From positions 49,299-93,634 of the forward strand of contig PLBE01000189.1 of NCBI GenBank assembly GCA_003134435.1: DNA of 44,336 bases, read 5' to 3'. The position numbers and the translations under genes were made by a program. The stretch is from Acidobacteriaceae bacterium (lineage in GTDB: Bacteria > Acidobacteriota > Terriglobia > Terriglobales > Acidobacteriaceae). Positions 7,611 to 15,989 of the stretch are shown one piece after another (position 1 is the first letter of the stretch; each line of letters opens with the position of its first letter). The notes under the pieces were generated by a model that did not search any database, had not been told where the DNA came from, and was given only the letters and a program-made list of their open reading frames with translations.

Positions 7611-7838
7611 ATGGACGCAGAGACTTTCATTTCCGACTCCAGAACGAAGATCGCCGTCGAACGCCGCGTAGAGTTGTTTCTGGTTCTCACGGGCCAGATG
7701 GCATTGCTGGACAGCCTGCTAAGAACCGCCCGAGAGCGTCGCGGCGTGACCGACTGTGGAGTCCGTTTTGCCGACATGAAAACCGAAGAGCTCGATCACA
7801 TCTCCCAGCCTTTTATTACGCAAACGTGGACGACCTAA
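7611..7838 (+). CDS. Small conserved protein of unknown function (paralogue A)
   Basis: A 75-residue, charged, probably helical soluble protein. A GAGGTGG ribosome site stands four bases before the ATG. It overlaps the photolyase start by 13 bases, indicating coupling. I recognise no family, but it is clearly related to the 67-residue protein at 35449-35652: the core ERRVELFLVLTGQMALLDSL followed by TARERR aligns with DRRIELILDLTRRLDLLDDL plus TARARR, about 19 identical positions over 40. The ten-base leader CAACGAGGTG is also shared by the two genes. The R/E/L/D heptad-like pattern suggests a helical hairpin or coiled coil. Confidence 0.8.
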   Translation: MDAETFISDSRTKIAVERRVELFLVLTGQMALLDSLLRTARERRGVTDCGVRFADMKTEELDHISQPFITQTWTT

Positions 7839-9214
7839 ACCGATTCGCTCACGACCTTCCGGCAAAAGACCCCCGCATCACCGTGCGGCGCGCAGGTCCG
7901 CCCGATCCGGCCGGCACTTGCGTTGTCTATTGGATGCAGCGGGCGCAGCGCGGTGTGGATAATCCCGCGCTGGACGTGGCCGTCGAGGCAGCTAACGAAC
8001 TGGGGAGACCGGTAGTCGTATTCTTCGCGCCCGTCCCTTTTTATCCTCATGCCAACCTTCGCCATTACCGCTTTCTCGCCGAGGGGATCTCGGATATTGC
8101 CGAGTCGCTCAAGCGGCGCGGAATCGGCTTCGTGCTCCGTCGATTTCCTGAACACAGCCTGGTCAAGTTCTGCGAGCAGGTGAAGCCCTCGCTGGTGGTA
8201 GGCGACGAGAATCCGATGCGCGAACCGGAATCGTGGCGGCGCAAGGCGGCCAGAAAACTCAACCTCCCGTTCTGGACCGTAGATGCGGACGTGATCGTGC
8301 CCTCGATACTGCTGGAGAAAGCGCAGTACGCGGCGCATATCATCAGGCCGAGGCTGCAGGCACAACTTGGGCGCTTCCTGGTGCCACCGAAAAATGCTCG
8401 AGCAAGAGTGCCGTGGAAAAAGCCAGAAGGCCTGTCGTCGCTCGACCCAAAGTTTGACATCACCCGGGGCTGGCCGCTGGACACCTCGGTCGGTCCGGTG
8501 GCAAGCTTCCGCGGAGGCACGAATGAGGCGCTGCGGCTTCTGCAACACTTCATCGAGCACGGGTTGTCAACGTACGGCACGAACCGCAACCGGCCGGAGT
8601 GCGACGGCACGAGCCGACTTTCGCCGTACCTGCATTTCGGGCATATCGGTCCGCTCACTGTAGCACTGGCTGCGCAAGGCGCCGACGTCCCCAAGGACGA
8701 CAAAGATGCGTTTCTGAATCAGATCATCACGTGGCGCGAGTTAGCCGTGAACCTGGTGCGATTCAATCCCAATTACGACAGTTTCGACTGCGCGGAGCCG
8801 TGGGCCCATCGGACTCTGGCAACGCATTCGAGGGACGAACGCCCGGTGCTCTACAGTGAGTCGCAACTGGAGAATGCCGAAACGCACGACCGGCTTTGGA
8901 ATGCGGCGCAGAGGCAGATGGTGACAACCGGCTGGATGCACAACTATCTGCGCATGTACTGGGCCAAGAAAATTCTGGAATGGAGTCCTTCTCCAGCTCA
9001 GGCTTTCGAAATCGCAGTTCGAATGAACGACAAGTATGAAATGGATGGACGCGACCCTAACGGCTACGCGGGAATTGCCTGGTCCATCGTGGGGAAGTTC
9101 GACCGCCCCTGGTTTGAACGGCCTATCTTCGGGCAGATCCGATATATGTCGGGAGCGAGTACGGGAAAGAAATTCAACAGCAAAGCGTATATCCAGCAGA
9201 ATCTGTTTCAGTAA
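7826..9214 (+). CDS. phr: Class II deoxyribodipyrimidine photolyase
   Basis: A photolyase of about 462 residues. VVYWMQRAQRGVDNPALDVA near the N-terminus and NLRHYRFLAEG are typical class II antenna-domain blocks. The C-terminal FAD domain has TWRELAVNLVRF, SFDCAEPWAHRTLATHSRDE, WMHNYLRMYWAKKILEW, DPNGYAGIAWSIVGKFDRPW and the final IRYMSGAST. The enzyme repairs cyclobutane pyrimidine dimers with FADH- and blue light. The frame is open back to 7604, but that part lies inside the small gene at 7611-7838 in another frame; the GTG at 7826 leaves the usual short N-terminus and a 13-base overlap. Last gene of the regulator operon, which strongly supports light control. Confidence 0.93.
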   Translation: MDDLNRFAHDLPAKDPRITVRRAGPPDPAGTCVVYWMQRAQRGVDNPALDVAVEAANELGRPVVVFFAPVPFYPHANLRHYRFLAEGISDIAESLKRRGIGFVLRRFPEHSLVKFCEQVKPSLVVGDENPMREPESWRRKAARKLNLPFWTVDADVIVPSILLEKAQYAAHIIRPRLQAQLGRFLVPPKNARARVPWKKPEGLSSLDPKFDITRGWPLDTSVGPVASFRGGTNEALRLLQHFIEHGLSTYGTNRNRPECDGTSRLSPYLHFGHIGPLTVALAAQGADVPKDDKDAFLNQIITWRELAVNLVRFNPNYDSFDCAEPWAHRTLATHSRDERPVLYSESQLENAETHDRLWNAAQRQMVTTGWMHNYLRMYWAKKILEWSPSPAQAFEIAVRMNDKYEMDGRDPNGYAGIAWSIVGKFDRPWFERPIFGQIRYMSGASTGKKFNSKAYIQQNLFQ

Positions 9215-9524
9215 CTCCCACCGATTGAAGATCGGGCAGCCTTGGATCCCACCATTTGCCCTCACGAGTTGCCCTCGCGATACCGGCTTGCGACGCACTG
9301 CCCAGAGGTCGATTTGTCGTTGACGCGATGTCTGATGGGTAAAAAAAACTCGTTCGGATGTGAACATTCCCTAAATTCCGATTTCAGGAAAACAGCGCAG
9401 ATCATTAGATTCGTTGACCTTATGTTCGCGACCGCCCTCTGAGTCCAGATCGTAACCATTCGAGGACTACTTTCCTCAAGCCGCGCGGGACTATGATTAA
9501 TATGATTAAGTTGAGGAGTTGCAA
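9215..9524. other. Intergenic region before the transcarboxylase operon
   Basis: About 310 bases without a supported gene. Just before the operon, a perfect tandem repeat TATGATTAA x2 (9492-9509) abuts the GAGGAG ribosome site; its first unit offers a TATGAT -10 but no convincing -35 lies 17 bases upstream. A short CCGAT/ATCGG dyad follows the photolyase stop, too weak to call a terminator. Confidence 0.5.
9492..9509 (+). repeat. Tandem 9-base repeat at the operon leader
   Basis: TATGATTAA occurs twice head to tail directly before the TTGAGGAG ribosome site of the 5S gene. It could be a -10 region, a short operator or part of the 5' leader. Confidence 0.6.
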
Positions 9525-11030
9525 ATGTCGCGCGTCATTGAGATTACGGAACTCGCCCTTAGAGATGCTCACCAGAGTTTGCTGGCCACGCGGATGGCAT
9601 TGGATGACATGACTCCGGTTTGCGAAGACATCGACAACGCCGGTTACTGGTCGGTGGAATGCTGGGGTGGGGCGACTTTTGATTCTTGCATCCGCTTCTT
9701 GAATGAAGATCCCTGGGAACGGCTGCGGATCTTCCGCAAACTTCTTCCGAAGAGCCGGCTGCAGATGTTGCTTCGCGGCCAAAACCTGCTCGGATATCGC
9801 CATTATGAAGATGGAGTAGTGGAGCGCTTCGTGGAGAAAGCTGCGAGCAACGGGATGGACGTGTTCCGTATTTTCGACGCGCTCAACGACGTGCGCAACT
9901 TGAAAACCAGCATTGACGCCGTAAAGAAGACGGGCAAGCATGCGCAAGGCACGATCTGTTACACCATCAGTCCGCTGCATACCGTGGCAGCGTTTGTCGA
10001 AATGGCGGAGCGTCTGCAAGCTATGGGATGCGACTCAATTTGCATCAAGGACATGGCTGGCCTGCTGAAGCCGCAACCTGCCTACGATCTGGTGAAAGGC
10101 ATCAAGGAAAAATGCGGCGAGCAGATGCTGGTCCATGTTCACACCCATGCTACGACCGGAGTCACGCTGGTCTCGCTGATGAAGGCGATCGAAGCAGGAT
10201 GCGACATTGTCGACACTGCCATCAGTTCCCTTTCTTTGGGGCCGGGACACAACCCCACGGAGAGTCTGGTCGAGATGCTGGAAGGAACGGGCTATGAAAC
10301 CCGGCTCGACAAGGCACGGGTTCTGCGGGTCAGCAACCATTTTGCTTCCATCCGGCCCCGCTACCGGGAGTTCTTCAGCGAATTCACCGGGGTGGATACG
10401 GAAATTTTCAAGAGTCAGATTCCGGGTGGCATGATTTCCAACATGGAAAGCCAGCTCAAAGGTCAGGGTGCTGCCGACCGGTTGCAGGAAGTTCTGCTGG
10501 AGGTTCCGAATGTTCGCAAGGACGCCGGCTATCCGCCCCTGGTCACGCCATCGAGCCAGATTGTTGGTTCCCAGGCCGTATTCAACGTGCTGATGGGAAA
10601 GTACAAAGTGATGACGGGAGAGTTTGTCGATCTCATGCTGGGCTACTACGGGAGCACGCTTGGCGAGAAAAATCCCGAGGTTTTGAAAAAGGCGGAGGCG
10701 CAGGCGAAGAAGCCGCCCATCACCTGCCGTCCCGCCGATCTGCTCAAGCCGGAGTGGGAACAACTGAGCGCGGCCGCGCACGCCCTCGAGGGTAACAACG
10801 GCAGCGATGAGGATGTGCTGACCTATGCCATGTTTCCGCAGGTCGCTCCAAAGTTTTTCAAGACCCGGGCCGAAGGGCGGAAGAATCTGGGCAAGGATCC
10901 GTCGCGCAAAAGTGTGGAGTCGAAGCCTCCGGCGGCGCCGGGCAGCGGGCAGGAAAGACGCGCCAAAGCGACTTATCTGATTACGCTGAACGGCCAGGAG
11001 CACCGCGTAACGGTGCTCCCCGAACGATAG
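9525..11030 (+). CDS. Methylmalonyl-CoA carboxytransferase 5S subunit (pyruvate/oxaloacetate carboxyltransferase)
   Basis: A 501-residue biotin-dependent carboxyltransferase that moves CO2 between biotin and pyruvate/oxaloacetate. The HMGL-like TIM barrel begins with RDAHQSLLATRMALDDM and WSVECWGGATFDSCIRFLNE; the carboxylated active-site Lys lies in SICIKDMAGLLKP, and the metal-binding HVHTHATTG and LGPGHNPTES follow. The C-terminal conserved domain contains the TPSSQIVGSQAVFNV and DEDVLTYAMFPQVAPKFF blocks and ends with a short TYLITLNGQEHRVTV strand, as in the Propionibacterium 5S subunit. There is no biotinyl domain, unlike many OadA proteins. The ATG at 9525 has GAGGAG six bases upstream. 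Context with 12S and 1.3S genes favours transcarboxylase; Na+-pumping decarboxylase is less likely because no OadB is present. Confidence 0.9.
   Translation: MSRVIEITELALRDAHQSLLATRMALDDMTPVCEDIDNAGYWSVECWGGATFDSCIRFLNEDPWERLRIFRKLLPKSRLQMLLRGQNLLGYRHYEDGVVERFVEKAASNGMDVFRIFDALNDVRNLKTSIDAVKKTGKHAQGTICYTISPLHTVAAFVEMAERLQAMGCDSICIKDMAGLLKPQPAYDLVKGIKEKCGEQMLVHVHTHATTGVTLVSLMKAIEAGCDIVDTAISSLSLGPGHNPTESLVEMLEGTGYETRLDKARVLRVSNHFASIRPRYREFFSEFTGVDTEIFKSQIPGGMISNMESQLKGQGAADRLQEVLLEVPNVRKDAGYPPLVTPSSQIVGSQAVFNVLMGKYKVMTGEFVDLMLGYYGSTLGEKNPEVLKKAEAQAKKPPITCRPADLLKPEWEQLSAAAHALEGNNGSDEDVLTYAMFPQVAPKFFKTRAEGRKNLGKDPSRKSVESKPPAAPGSGQERRAKATYLITLNGQEHRVTVLPER
10997..11019 (+). other. Perfect 9-bp hairpin at the end of the 5S gene
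   Basis: GGAGCACCG (10997-11005), a CGTAA loop and CGGTGCTCC (11011-11019) form a GC-rich stem ending just before the stop codon, with no T-run. It could stabilise the upstream mRNA or set the 5S to 12S ratio. A 10-base direct repeat CGAACGATAG follows at 11021-11030 and 11037-11046. Confidence 0.6.
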
Positions 11031-11135
11031 GAGTAACGAACGATAGTAAAGCGATGGAAGATAGTCTCGAACAGAACCGGCTTTAATAGAATTTTATAGA
11101 TTTACCAATCATGATTGATTCATTCAGGAGCAAGG

Positions 11136-12710
11136 ATGGCAAAGCAAGCGACCATTGCGAAACAGAAGACCATTGACTCGGAAATCTCGGAACTTCGCGC
11201 CAAGCGCGCTGCCGTTGAACTGGGAGGCGGCAAGGAGCGCATCGAGAAGCAGCACGCCGCCGGTAAGTTGACCGCACGGGAACGAATCGAACACTTAGTC
11301 GACAAGAGCAGCTTCCAGGAGGTCGGCTTATTTGCGCGGCACCGCGCGACCTATTTTGGGATGGCCGATAAAGAGATGCCGGCGGATGGCGTGGTGACCG
11401 GGTGCGCCACGATCGACGGCCGCATCGTGCATCTCGCAAGCCAGGACTTTACGGTAGCCGGCGGAGCAGCAGGAGAGATGCACAGCGACAAGATTGCCGA
11501 CATGATGCGCATGTCGCTCAAGACCGGCAGCCCTTTTGTTTTTATCAACGACTCCGGCGGCGCCCGAGTCCAGGAAGGCATCGACAGCCTGGCTGGCTAC
11601 GGTCGCGTGTTTTACAACAATGTCATGCTCTCGGGAACCGTGCCGCAGATTTCGCTGATCTGTGGTCCTTGCGCGGGAGGCGCCGCGTATAGCCCCGCGC
11701 TTACCGATTTCATCATTCAAACTCTACAGGCCCAGATGTTTATAACCGGCCCGCAGGTCATCAAACAGGTCACTGGAGAAGTGGTCACCGCCGAGGAATT
11801 AGGCGGCGCGCAGTCTCAGATGTCGCACTCGGGAGTGATCCACCTGATCGCCCAGAACGACGATGAAGCGTTGCAACTCTGCCGCCGTCTTCTCAGCTTT
11901 ATGCCCTCCAACAACATGGAAGACCCGCCGCGCATGGCGTTCAATCTGCCGCTCGAGTCCGATGCGGAGATGAATGGCATTGTTCCCATCGAGACGAAAA
12001 TGGCGTATGACGTCCGCGGTGTCGTCACTCGCATCCTTGACTATCGGGACTTTCTCGAAATCCAGCCGAGTTTCGCCCCCAATATTGTCATCGGCTTTGG
12101 ACGCTTGCAAGGCCGGCCGGTCGGAATCGTCGCGAACCAACCCAATGTGCTGGCCGGCGCGCTCAATATCGACGCCTCGGTTAAGTCGTCCCGGTTCATC
12201 CGGTTCTGCAACGCCTTCAATCTTCCTCTGCTCACTTTTGTCGATGTGCCGGGATTTCTGCCCGGGGTCGAGCAGGAGCGCGGCGGCATCATCCGCCATG
12301 GCGCCAAAATGCTGTTTGCTTACTCGGCGGCCACGGTCCCAAAAATTACGGTGGTGCTGCGCAAAGCTTATGGTGGCGCTTATCTCGCGATGTGCGGCAA
12401 GGATCTGGGCGCGGATCGCGTGGTGGCCTGGCCTACGGCTGAGATTGCGGTCATGGGCGCTGAGGGTGCCGCCGAAATCGTGTTCCGGCGGGAGATCGAC
12501 GCCGCCCAGGATAAAGCGGGCCGTCGCAAGGAATTGGTCGCCCAGTATCGCGAAACATTTGCCAATCCCTATATGGCCGCTGGCCGCCGCCTGGTGGACG
12601 ACATCATCGAGCCCGCCGAAACCAGAAAGTATCTGGCGCAGGCGCTCGAATCGTTGCACGCCAAGCGCGAACTGCGTCCTCCCAAGAAGCACGGATTGAT
12701 ACCTCTTTAA
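11136..12710 (+). CDS. mmdA: Methylmalonyl-CoA carboxytransferase 12S subunit / acyl-CoA carboxylase beta subunit
   Basis: A 524-residue crotonase-fold carboxyltransferase acting on propionyl-CoA/methylmalonyl-CoA. Two oxyanion-hole Gly pairs are visible: GPCAGGAAYSPALTDF in the N-domain and RKAYGGAYLAMCGKDLGAD in the C-domain. SGGARVQEGIDSLAGYG, FITGPQVIKQVTGE and FVDVPGFLPGVEQERGGIIR are family blocks, and the C-terminus PKKHGLIPL matches 12S and PccB proteins. The ATG at 11136 is preceded by CAGGAG at five bases; an upstream in-frame start at 11115 is unlikely. With 5S and 1.3S as neighbours it should form the second half-reaction of transcarboxylase. Without a biotin carboxylase nearby, a propionyl-CoA carboxylase role would need one from elsewhere in the genome. 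Confidence 0.92.
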   Translation: MAKQATIAKQKTIDSEISELRAKRAAVELGGGKERIEKQHAAGKLTARERIEHLVDKSSFQEVGLFARHRATYFGMADKEMPADGVVTGCATIDGRIVHLASQDFTVAGGAAGEMHSDKIADMMRMSLKTGSPFVFINDSGGARVQEGIDSLAGYGRVFYNNVMLSGTVPQISLICGPCAGGAAYSPALTDFIIQTLQAQMFITGPQVIKQVTGEVVTAEELGGAQSQMSHSGVIHLIAQNDDEALQLCRRLLSFMPSNNMEDPPRMAFNLPLESDAEMNGIVPIETKMAYDVRGVVTRILDYRDFLEIQPSFAPNIVIGFGRLQGRPVGIVANQPNVLAGALNIDASVKSSRFIRFCNAFNLPLLTFVDVPGFLPGVEQERGGIIRHGAKMLFAYSAATVPKITVVLRKAYGGAYLAMCGKDLGADRVVAWPTAEIAVMGAEGAAEIVFRREIDAAQDKAGRRKELVAQYRETFANPYMAAGRRLVDDIIEPAETRKYLAQALESLHAKRELRPPKKHGLIPL

Positions 12711-12746
12711 GATAACTACGACTTAGACTTAGAAAAGGAACGGTGC

Positions 12747-13229
12747 GTGGCCTTGAATCTCGTGGATGTGCTGATTGCGGCGGCCTTGGTCGTAGTAGGC
12801 TGTTGGCTGACCTATGCCAGGGTGTGGGGCGCTTTCAAGCAGGCATTTTCCGAATTGCGCCGAGCGAACGAACTCCAGATCAATTCCCTCACCAGCACCC
12901 TCAAGGCGCTGGAGACGCGAGTGGCGGAGCTGAGCTCGGGGCTTGACGCCGGATCAGATCGATCCGCAACGAAACCTTCGGCCGCAGCGCCTAGGCTCGC
13001 GTCCGTTGCAAACACTGGGACGACAGCCGCGACCCCTCAAACCGTTGCGCCATCGCAGGAGGAGGTCTCGCCCGAAATCCTAGTCATGATTGCTGCCGCT
13101 GTAACTTCGTTCATGGGCAAGAAAGTGCGGATTCGTTCGGCCCGAATGCTGCAGTCGCCCTACGAAATCGTCAATCCCTGGTCGCAACAAGGACGGGTCT
13201 TCATACAGGCGTCTCATAATTTGCGTTAG
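12747..13229 (+). CDS. OadG/MmdE-like small subunit of a biotin-dependent decarboxylase or transcarboxylase
   Basis: A 160-residue protein with one N-terminal membrane segment (about 4-22), a helical stretch, an Ala/Pro/Thr-rich linker and a C-terminal block (EEVSPEILVMIAAAVTSFMG, then SPYEIVNPWSQQGR and SHN) that resembles the small gamma/epsilon subunits OadG and MmdE. In Na+ pumps such subunits anchor the carboxyltransferase to the membrane and support assembly. The membrane-pump beta subunit is missing here, so this protein may tether the soluble complex or bridge 12S and 1.3S. The GTG at 12747 follows AAAGGAA. Assignment is by short motif and position, so moderately sure. Confidence 0.75.
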   Translation: MALNLVDVLIAAALVVVGCWLTYARVWGAFKQAFSELRRANELQINSLTSTLKALETRVAELSSGLDAGSDRSATKPSAAAPRLASVANTGTTAATPQTVAPSQEEVSPEILVMIAAAVTSFMGKKVRIRSARMLQSPYEIVNPWSQQGRVFIQASHNLR

Positions 13230-13293
13230 CGGATTTAAGGCTACAAGAAAAAGTCGCTCGACGGACAATCGCTCGAGAGAAGGAACTCATACA

Positions 13294-13683
13294 TTGAAAC
13301 TTCAGATCGGGATTGATGGCAAGACATACGAAGTCGAAATCGAAGTTCTGGAAGACGATGCGGCCCCGCGAATGCCCAACTACGGCCCCTATCCGGTCGT
13401 CCCCGCAACCCTCCAGTCGGCGCCAACCGCCGCCCCTCAGCCCGAAACCGTAGCCGAAACCGCGGCCGACGATAAGCTGTGCCGGAGTCCGGTAGCCGGG
13501 GTTGTCATCAAGGTTAATGTTGAACCGGGACAAACCATGCGGGCGGACGAGCTGATGATCGTGCTCGAAGCCATGAAGATGGAAACTAATGTTACGGCTT
13601 CGAGGCCCGGCAAAGTAAAGAGCGTAAGGGTAGCCCAGGGTGATTCGGTGAAAGCGAATCAGGTCGTCGTCGAGTTCGAATAG
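13294..13683 (+). CDS. Biotin carboxyl carrier protein (transcarboxylase 1.3S-like)
   Basis: A 129-residue carrier. An N-terminal strand region (KLQIGIDGKTYEVEIEVLE) like that of the 1.3S subunit is joined by a Pro/Ala-rich linker (about 35-60) to a biotinyl domain whose EAMKMET motif holds the biotinylated Lys95. Biotin on this Lys shuttles CO2 between the 5S and 12S subunits. The TTG start at 13294 is supported by an AAGGA ribosome site nine bases upstream and by homology starting at residue 2. It lies in the middle of the operon between the OadG-like and epimerase genes. Confidence 0.9.
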   Translation: MKLQIGIDGKTYEVEIEVLEDDAAPRMPNYGPYPVVPATLQSAPTAAPQPETVAETAADDKLCRSPVAGVVIKVNVEPGQTMRADELMIVLEAMKMETNVTASRPGKVKSVRVAQGDSVKANQVVVEFE

Positions 13684-13724
13684 ACTCGACGAAACAAAAC
13701 ATTAATTCAAAGAGGAATCATAGA

Positions 13725-14246
13725 ATGAACACCGTCGATACGCTGCAAGACGCCGATACAGACAGAAACGATAGCAACATAAGCAATGATCTAAAGCATA
13801 TTCCGGGGATTGAGTTCGTCGATCATGTGGCCATCGCAGTCAAACCAGGTGAATTGGACGGACAGATCAAGGCGTACGAAATGGTGGGATTCCGGGAAGT
13901 TCATCGGGAAGAAGTTCTTGGAACCGATCAGGTGCGCGAAGTTTTGCTGCGGATCGGCAACGGCCCGAATCTTATTCAACTGCTCGAGCCTCTGACGGCG
14001 GACTCGCCGGTGCAGAAACTGATCGACAAAAACGGCGGCCGTGGCGGACTGGCGCACGTCGCTTTTCGTGTAAAGAGCGCGCGGCAAGCTTACGACGCCA
14101 TGAAGGCAAGCGGATTTCAACTTATCGACAAGGCTCCCCGCAAAGGCTCGCGGGGCACCACCGTCTTTTTTGTCCATCCGAAATCGAGAGCAGAAAGCCC
14201 CTTCGGCTACCTCATCGAGATCGTCGAAGAACCGGAAAGCAAGTGA
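13725..14246 (+). CDS. mce: Methylmalonyl-CoA epimerase
   Basis: A 173-residue VOC-fold enzyme converting (S)- to (R)-methylmalonyl-CoA, the form used by the mutase. Metal-binding His residues are seen in VDHVAIAV and GLAHVAFRV, with the C-terminal Glu in GYLIEIVEE; NGPNLIQLLEPL lies between. An N-terminal extension of about 30 polar residues (to about KHIPGIE) is longer than the usual family start, but an AAAGAGGAA site precedes the ATG at 13725. Six bases separate it from the mutase small-subunit gene. Confidence 0.93.
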   Translation: MNTVDTLQDADTDRNDSNISNDLKHIPGIEFVDHVAIAVKPGELDGQIKAYEMVGFREVHREEVLGTDQVREVLLRIGNGPNLIQLLEPLTADSPVQKLIDKNGGRGGLAHVAFRVKSARQAYDAMKASGFQLIDKAPRKGSRGTTVFFVHPKSRAESPFGYLIEIVEEPESK

Positions 14247-14252
14247 GGGGAA

Positions 14253-15989
14253 ATGGGCGCTGATCGTTTATTGCAGGAGTTCCCTCCGGTTAGCACCGAG
14301 GCCTGGGAAGAGGTGATTGCCCGGGATCTCAAGGGCGCGGATTACACCAAGAAGCTTGTTTGGCAAAGCGACGATGGGTTCGCCGTAAGGCCCTACTACC
14401 GCGCCGAAGACTTGGTCGGGTTGGAGTATCTGGACGCGCCGCCGGGGAGTTTCCCGTATGTCCGCGGCACCCGCCCGACGGGAAACTGGCGCATTCGCCA
14501 GGACGTGGATGCCGTCGATCCCATTCCGGCCAATCAGGCGGCGTGCAGCGCGGTGGTGGCGGGAGCGGAAGAGATTGCATTTCGCAACGTACAGATCGCA
14601 AACGCTTCCGACCTCGCAAACCTACTGACCAATCTGCGGGAGATTCCGGTCCACTTTCCGAATGCCAAAGAGGCCTTGCTCCGCCTTCTGGTCGCAAGCG
14701 AGCTGTCGGCCTCGGTATCGACCGGATGGGATCCGTTCACGAACCTGGACTTGGCGGCGGAAATTGCCGCGACCGCAGCTCCAACGTTCGCGCCTTTTAC
14801 GATTCACGGCGACGAACTCGAGGAATCGGGAGCGACGACGGTTCAGGAAGTTGGCTTCACGCTCGCGGCAGGCATCGATTTTGTGGCGGAGATGCAGTCT
14901 CGAAAACTAGACATCAGTCGCGCTGCCAGCGCTCTCGTGTTCTCTTTCGCGATGGGCTCGAACTATTTCTTCCAGATGGCTAAACTCCGCGCCTTCCGAC
15001 TGTTATGGGCGCGGGCGGTTGAAAGTTTTGGGGGAAGCCGGGAAAGCGCAAAAGCCAGAATTCATGCCCGCACGTCCCGCTGGAACGAAACCATATACGA
15101 TCCGCACGTCAACGTGTTGCGTGGCACCACGGAGGCGATGTCGGCTGCGTTCGGCGGCGCGGACTCGATTTCTGTCGCGCCCTTCGATGAGTGTTACAAG
15201 ACTCCCGATGAGGCCAGTCGCCGGCTTGCCCGGAATACCCAGATCCTTCTCAAGCAGGAGTCCCTGCTCGGCCAGGTCGCAGACCCCGGCGGAGGTTCCT
15301 ACGCGCTGGAGATGATTACCGATTTTTTGGCGCGTGAGGGTTGGAAAACCATGCAGAGCATCGAGTCAGTTGGCGGGTATCAGAAGGCTCAGGCGGACGG
15401 ACTGATCGCGCCTGCGCTGGACAAGTCGCTGGCAGGCAGAGAAAAGGCGGTGGAACTCCGGCGGCGCATCTTTACCGGGACCACGCAGCACGCCAACCTC
15501 AACGAGAAGGCGCTGGACCGCATTGACGTCTCGGGCCCGACTGGGAAACGCCGCGGCACAGAGGCCTATGAAGAGCTTCGTTTGCGCACCGAACGGCACG
15601 TGGCAGCGGGCGGTAAGAACGCGCGTGTTCTGCTGGCCGAAATCGGAGACGTTAAAATGCGGGCGGCGCGATCTAACTTCGCCGCCAATTTTTTCGGCTG
15701 CGCGGGCTTTGATATCGTCACCCGGCACTTTGACAACATCGATGAAGTTGCCGCGGCTGACGCCGACATCGTCGTGCTCTGCAGTTCCGATCCGGAGTAT
15801 CTCGCGCTGGCCACTGCCCTGATCGCCAAACGGAAAGCGCTGGGACGCACCGTCCCAGTCGTGGTTGCAGGGTATCCGGAGTCCGCCGAGCAAATGCAAG
15901 CCGCCGGTGTCGCCGATTTCATTCACATTAAAAGCAATCCGATTGAGGTTCTTACAAAATGGCAGGAACAGCTAGGGATCAAAAGCTAG
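14253..15989 (+). CDS. mutA: Methylmalonyl-CoA mutase small (beta) subunit
   Basis: A 578-residue protein with the mutase TIM-barrel domain (for example the [20 protein letters not shown] and [20 protein letters not shown] regions) and a degenerate C-terminal cobalamin-like domain. Where the catalytic subunit has D-x-H-x-x-G, this one has [11 protein letters not shown], so it cannot bind B12 through His, as expected for the non-catalytic subunit of heterodimeric mutases. GAGGGG lies three bases before the ATG at 14253. The last 31 bases overlap the start of mutB, consistent with stoichiometric coupled translation. Confidence 0.93.
   Translation: MGADRLLQEFPPVSTEAWEEVIARDLKGADYTKKLVWQSDDGFAVRPYYRAEDLVGLEYLDAPPGSFPYVRGTRPTGNWRIRQDVDAVDPIPANQAACSAVVAGAEEIAFRNVQIANASDLANLLTNLREIPVHFPNAKEALLRLLVASELSASVSTGWDPFTNLDLAAEIAATAAPTFAPFTIHGDELEESGATTVQEVGFTLAAGIDFVAEMQSRKLDISRAASALVFSFAMGSNYFFQMAKLRAFRLLWARAVESFGGSRESAKARIHARTSRWNETIYDPHVNVLRGTTEAMSAAFGGADSISVAPFDECYKTPDEASRRLARNTQILLKQESLLGQVADPGGGSYALEMITDFLAREGWKTMQSIESVGGYQKAQADGLIAPALDKSLAGREKAVELRRRIFTGTTQHANLNEKALDRIDVSGPTGKRRGTEAYEELRLRTERHVAAGGKNARVLLAEIGDVKMRAARSNFAANFFGCAGFDIVTRHFDNIDEVAAADADIVVLCSSDPEYLALATALIAKRKALGRTVPVVVAGYPESAEQMQAAGVADFIHIKSNPIEVLTKWQEQLGIKS

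Noticed and set aside
7604-7825. N-terminal extension of photolyase from the GTG at 7604
   Set aside because: The extra 74 residues overlap the small gene in another frame and do not resemble any photolyase N-terminus.
9414-9442. TTGACC at 9414 as -35 of the transcarboxylase operon
   Set aside because: No acceptable -10 lies 16-18 bases downstream.
10035-11003. Long open frame on the minus strand (322 residues) across the 5S gene
   Set aside because: It is antisense to a strongly conserved enzyme gene, rich in Arg/His/Gln, with no family motif; typical GC-rich shadow.
11799-12692. Long minus-strand open frame (297 residues) opposite the 12S gene
   Set aside because: Mirrors codon structure of the conserved 12S gene and has no recognisable domain.
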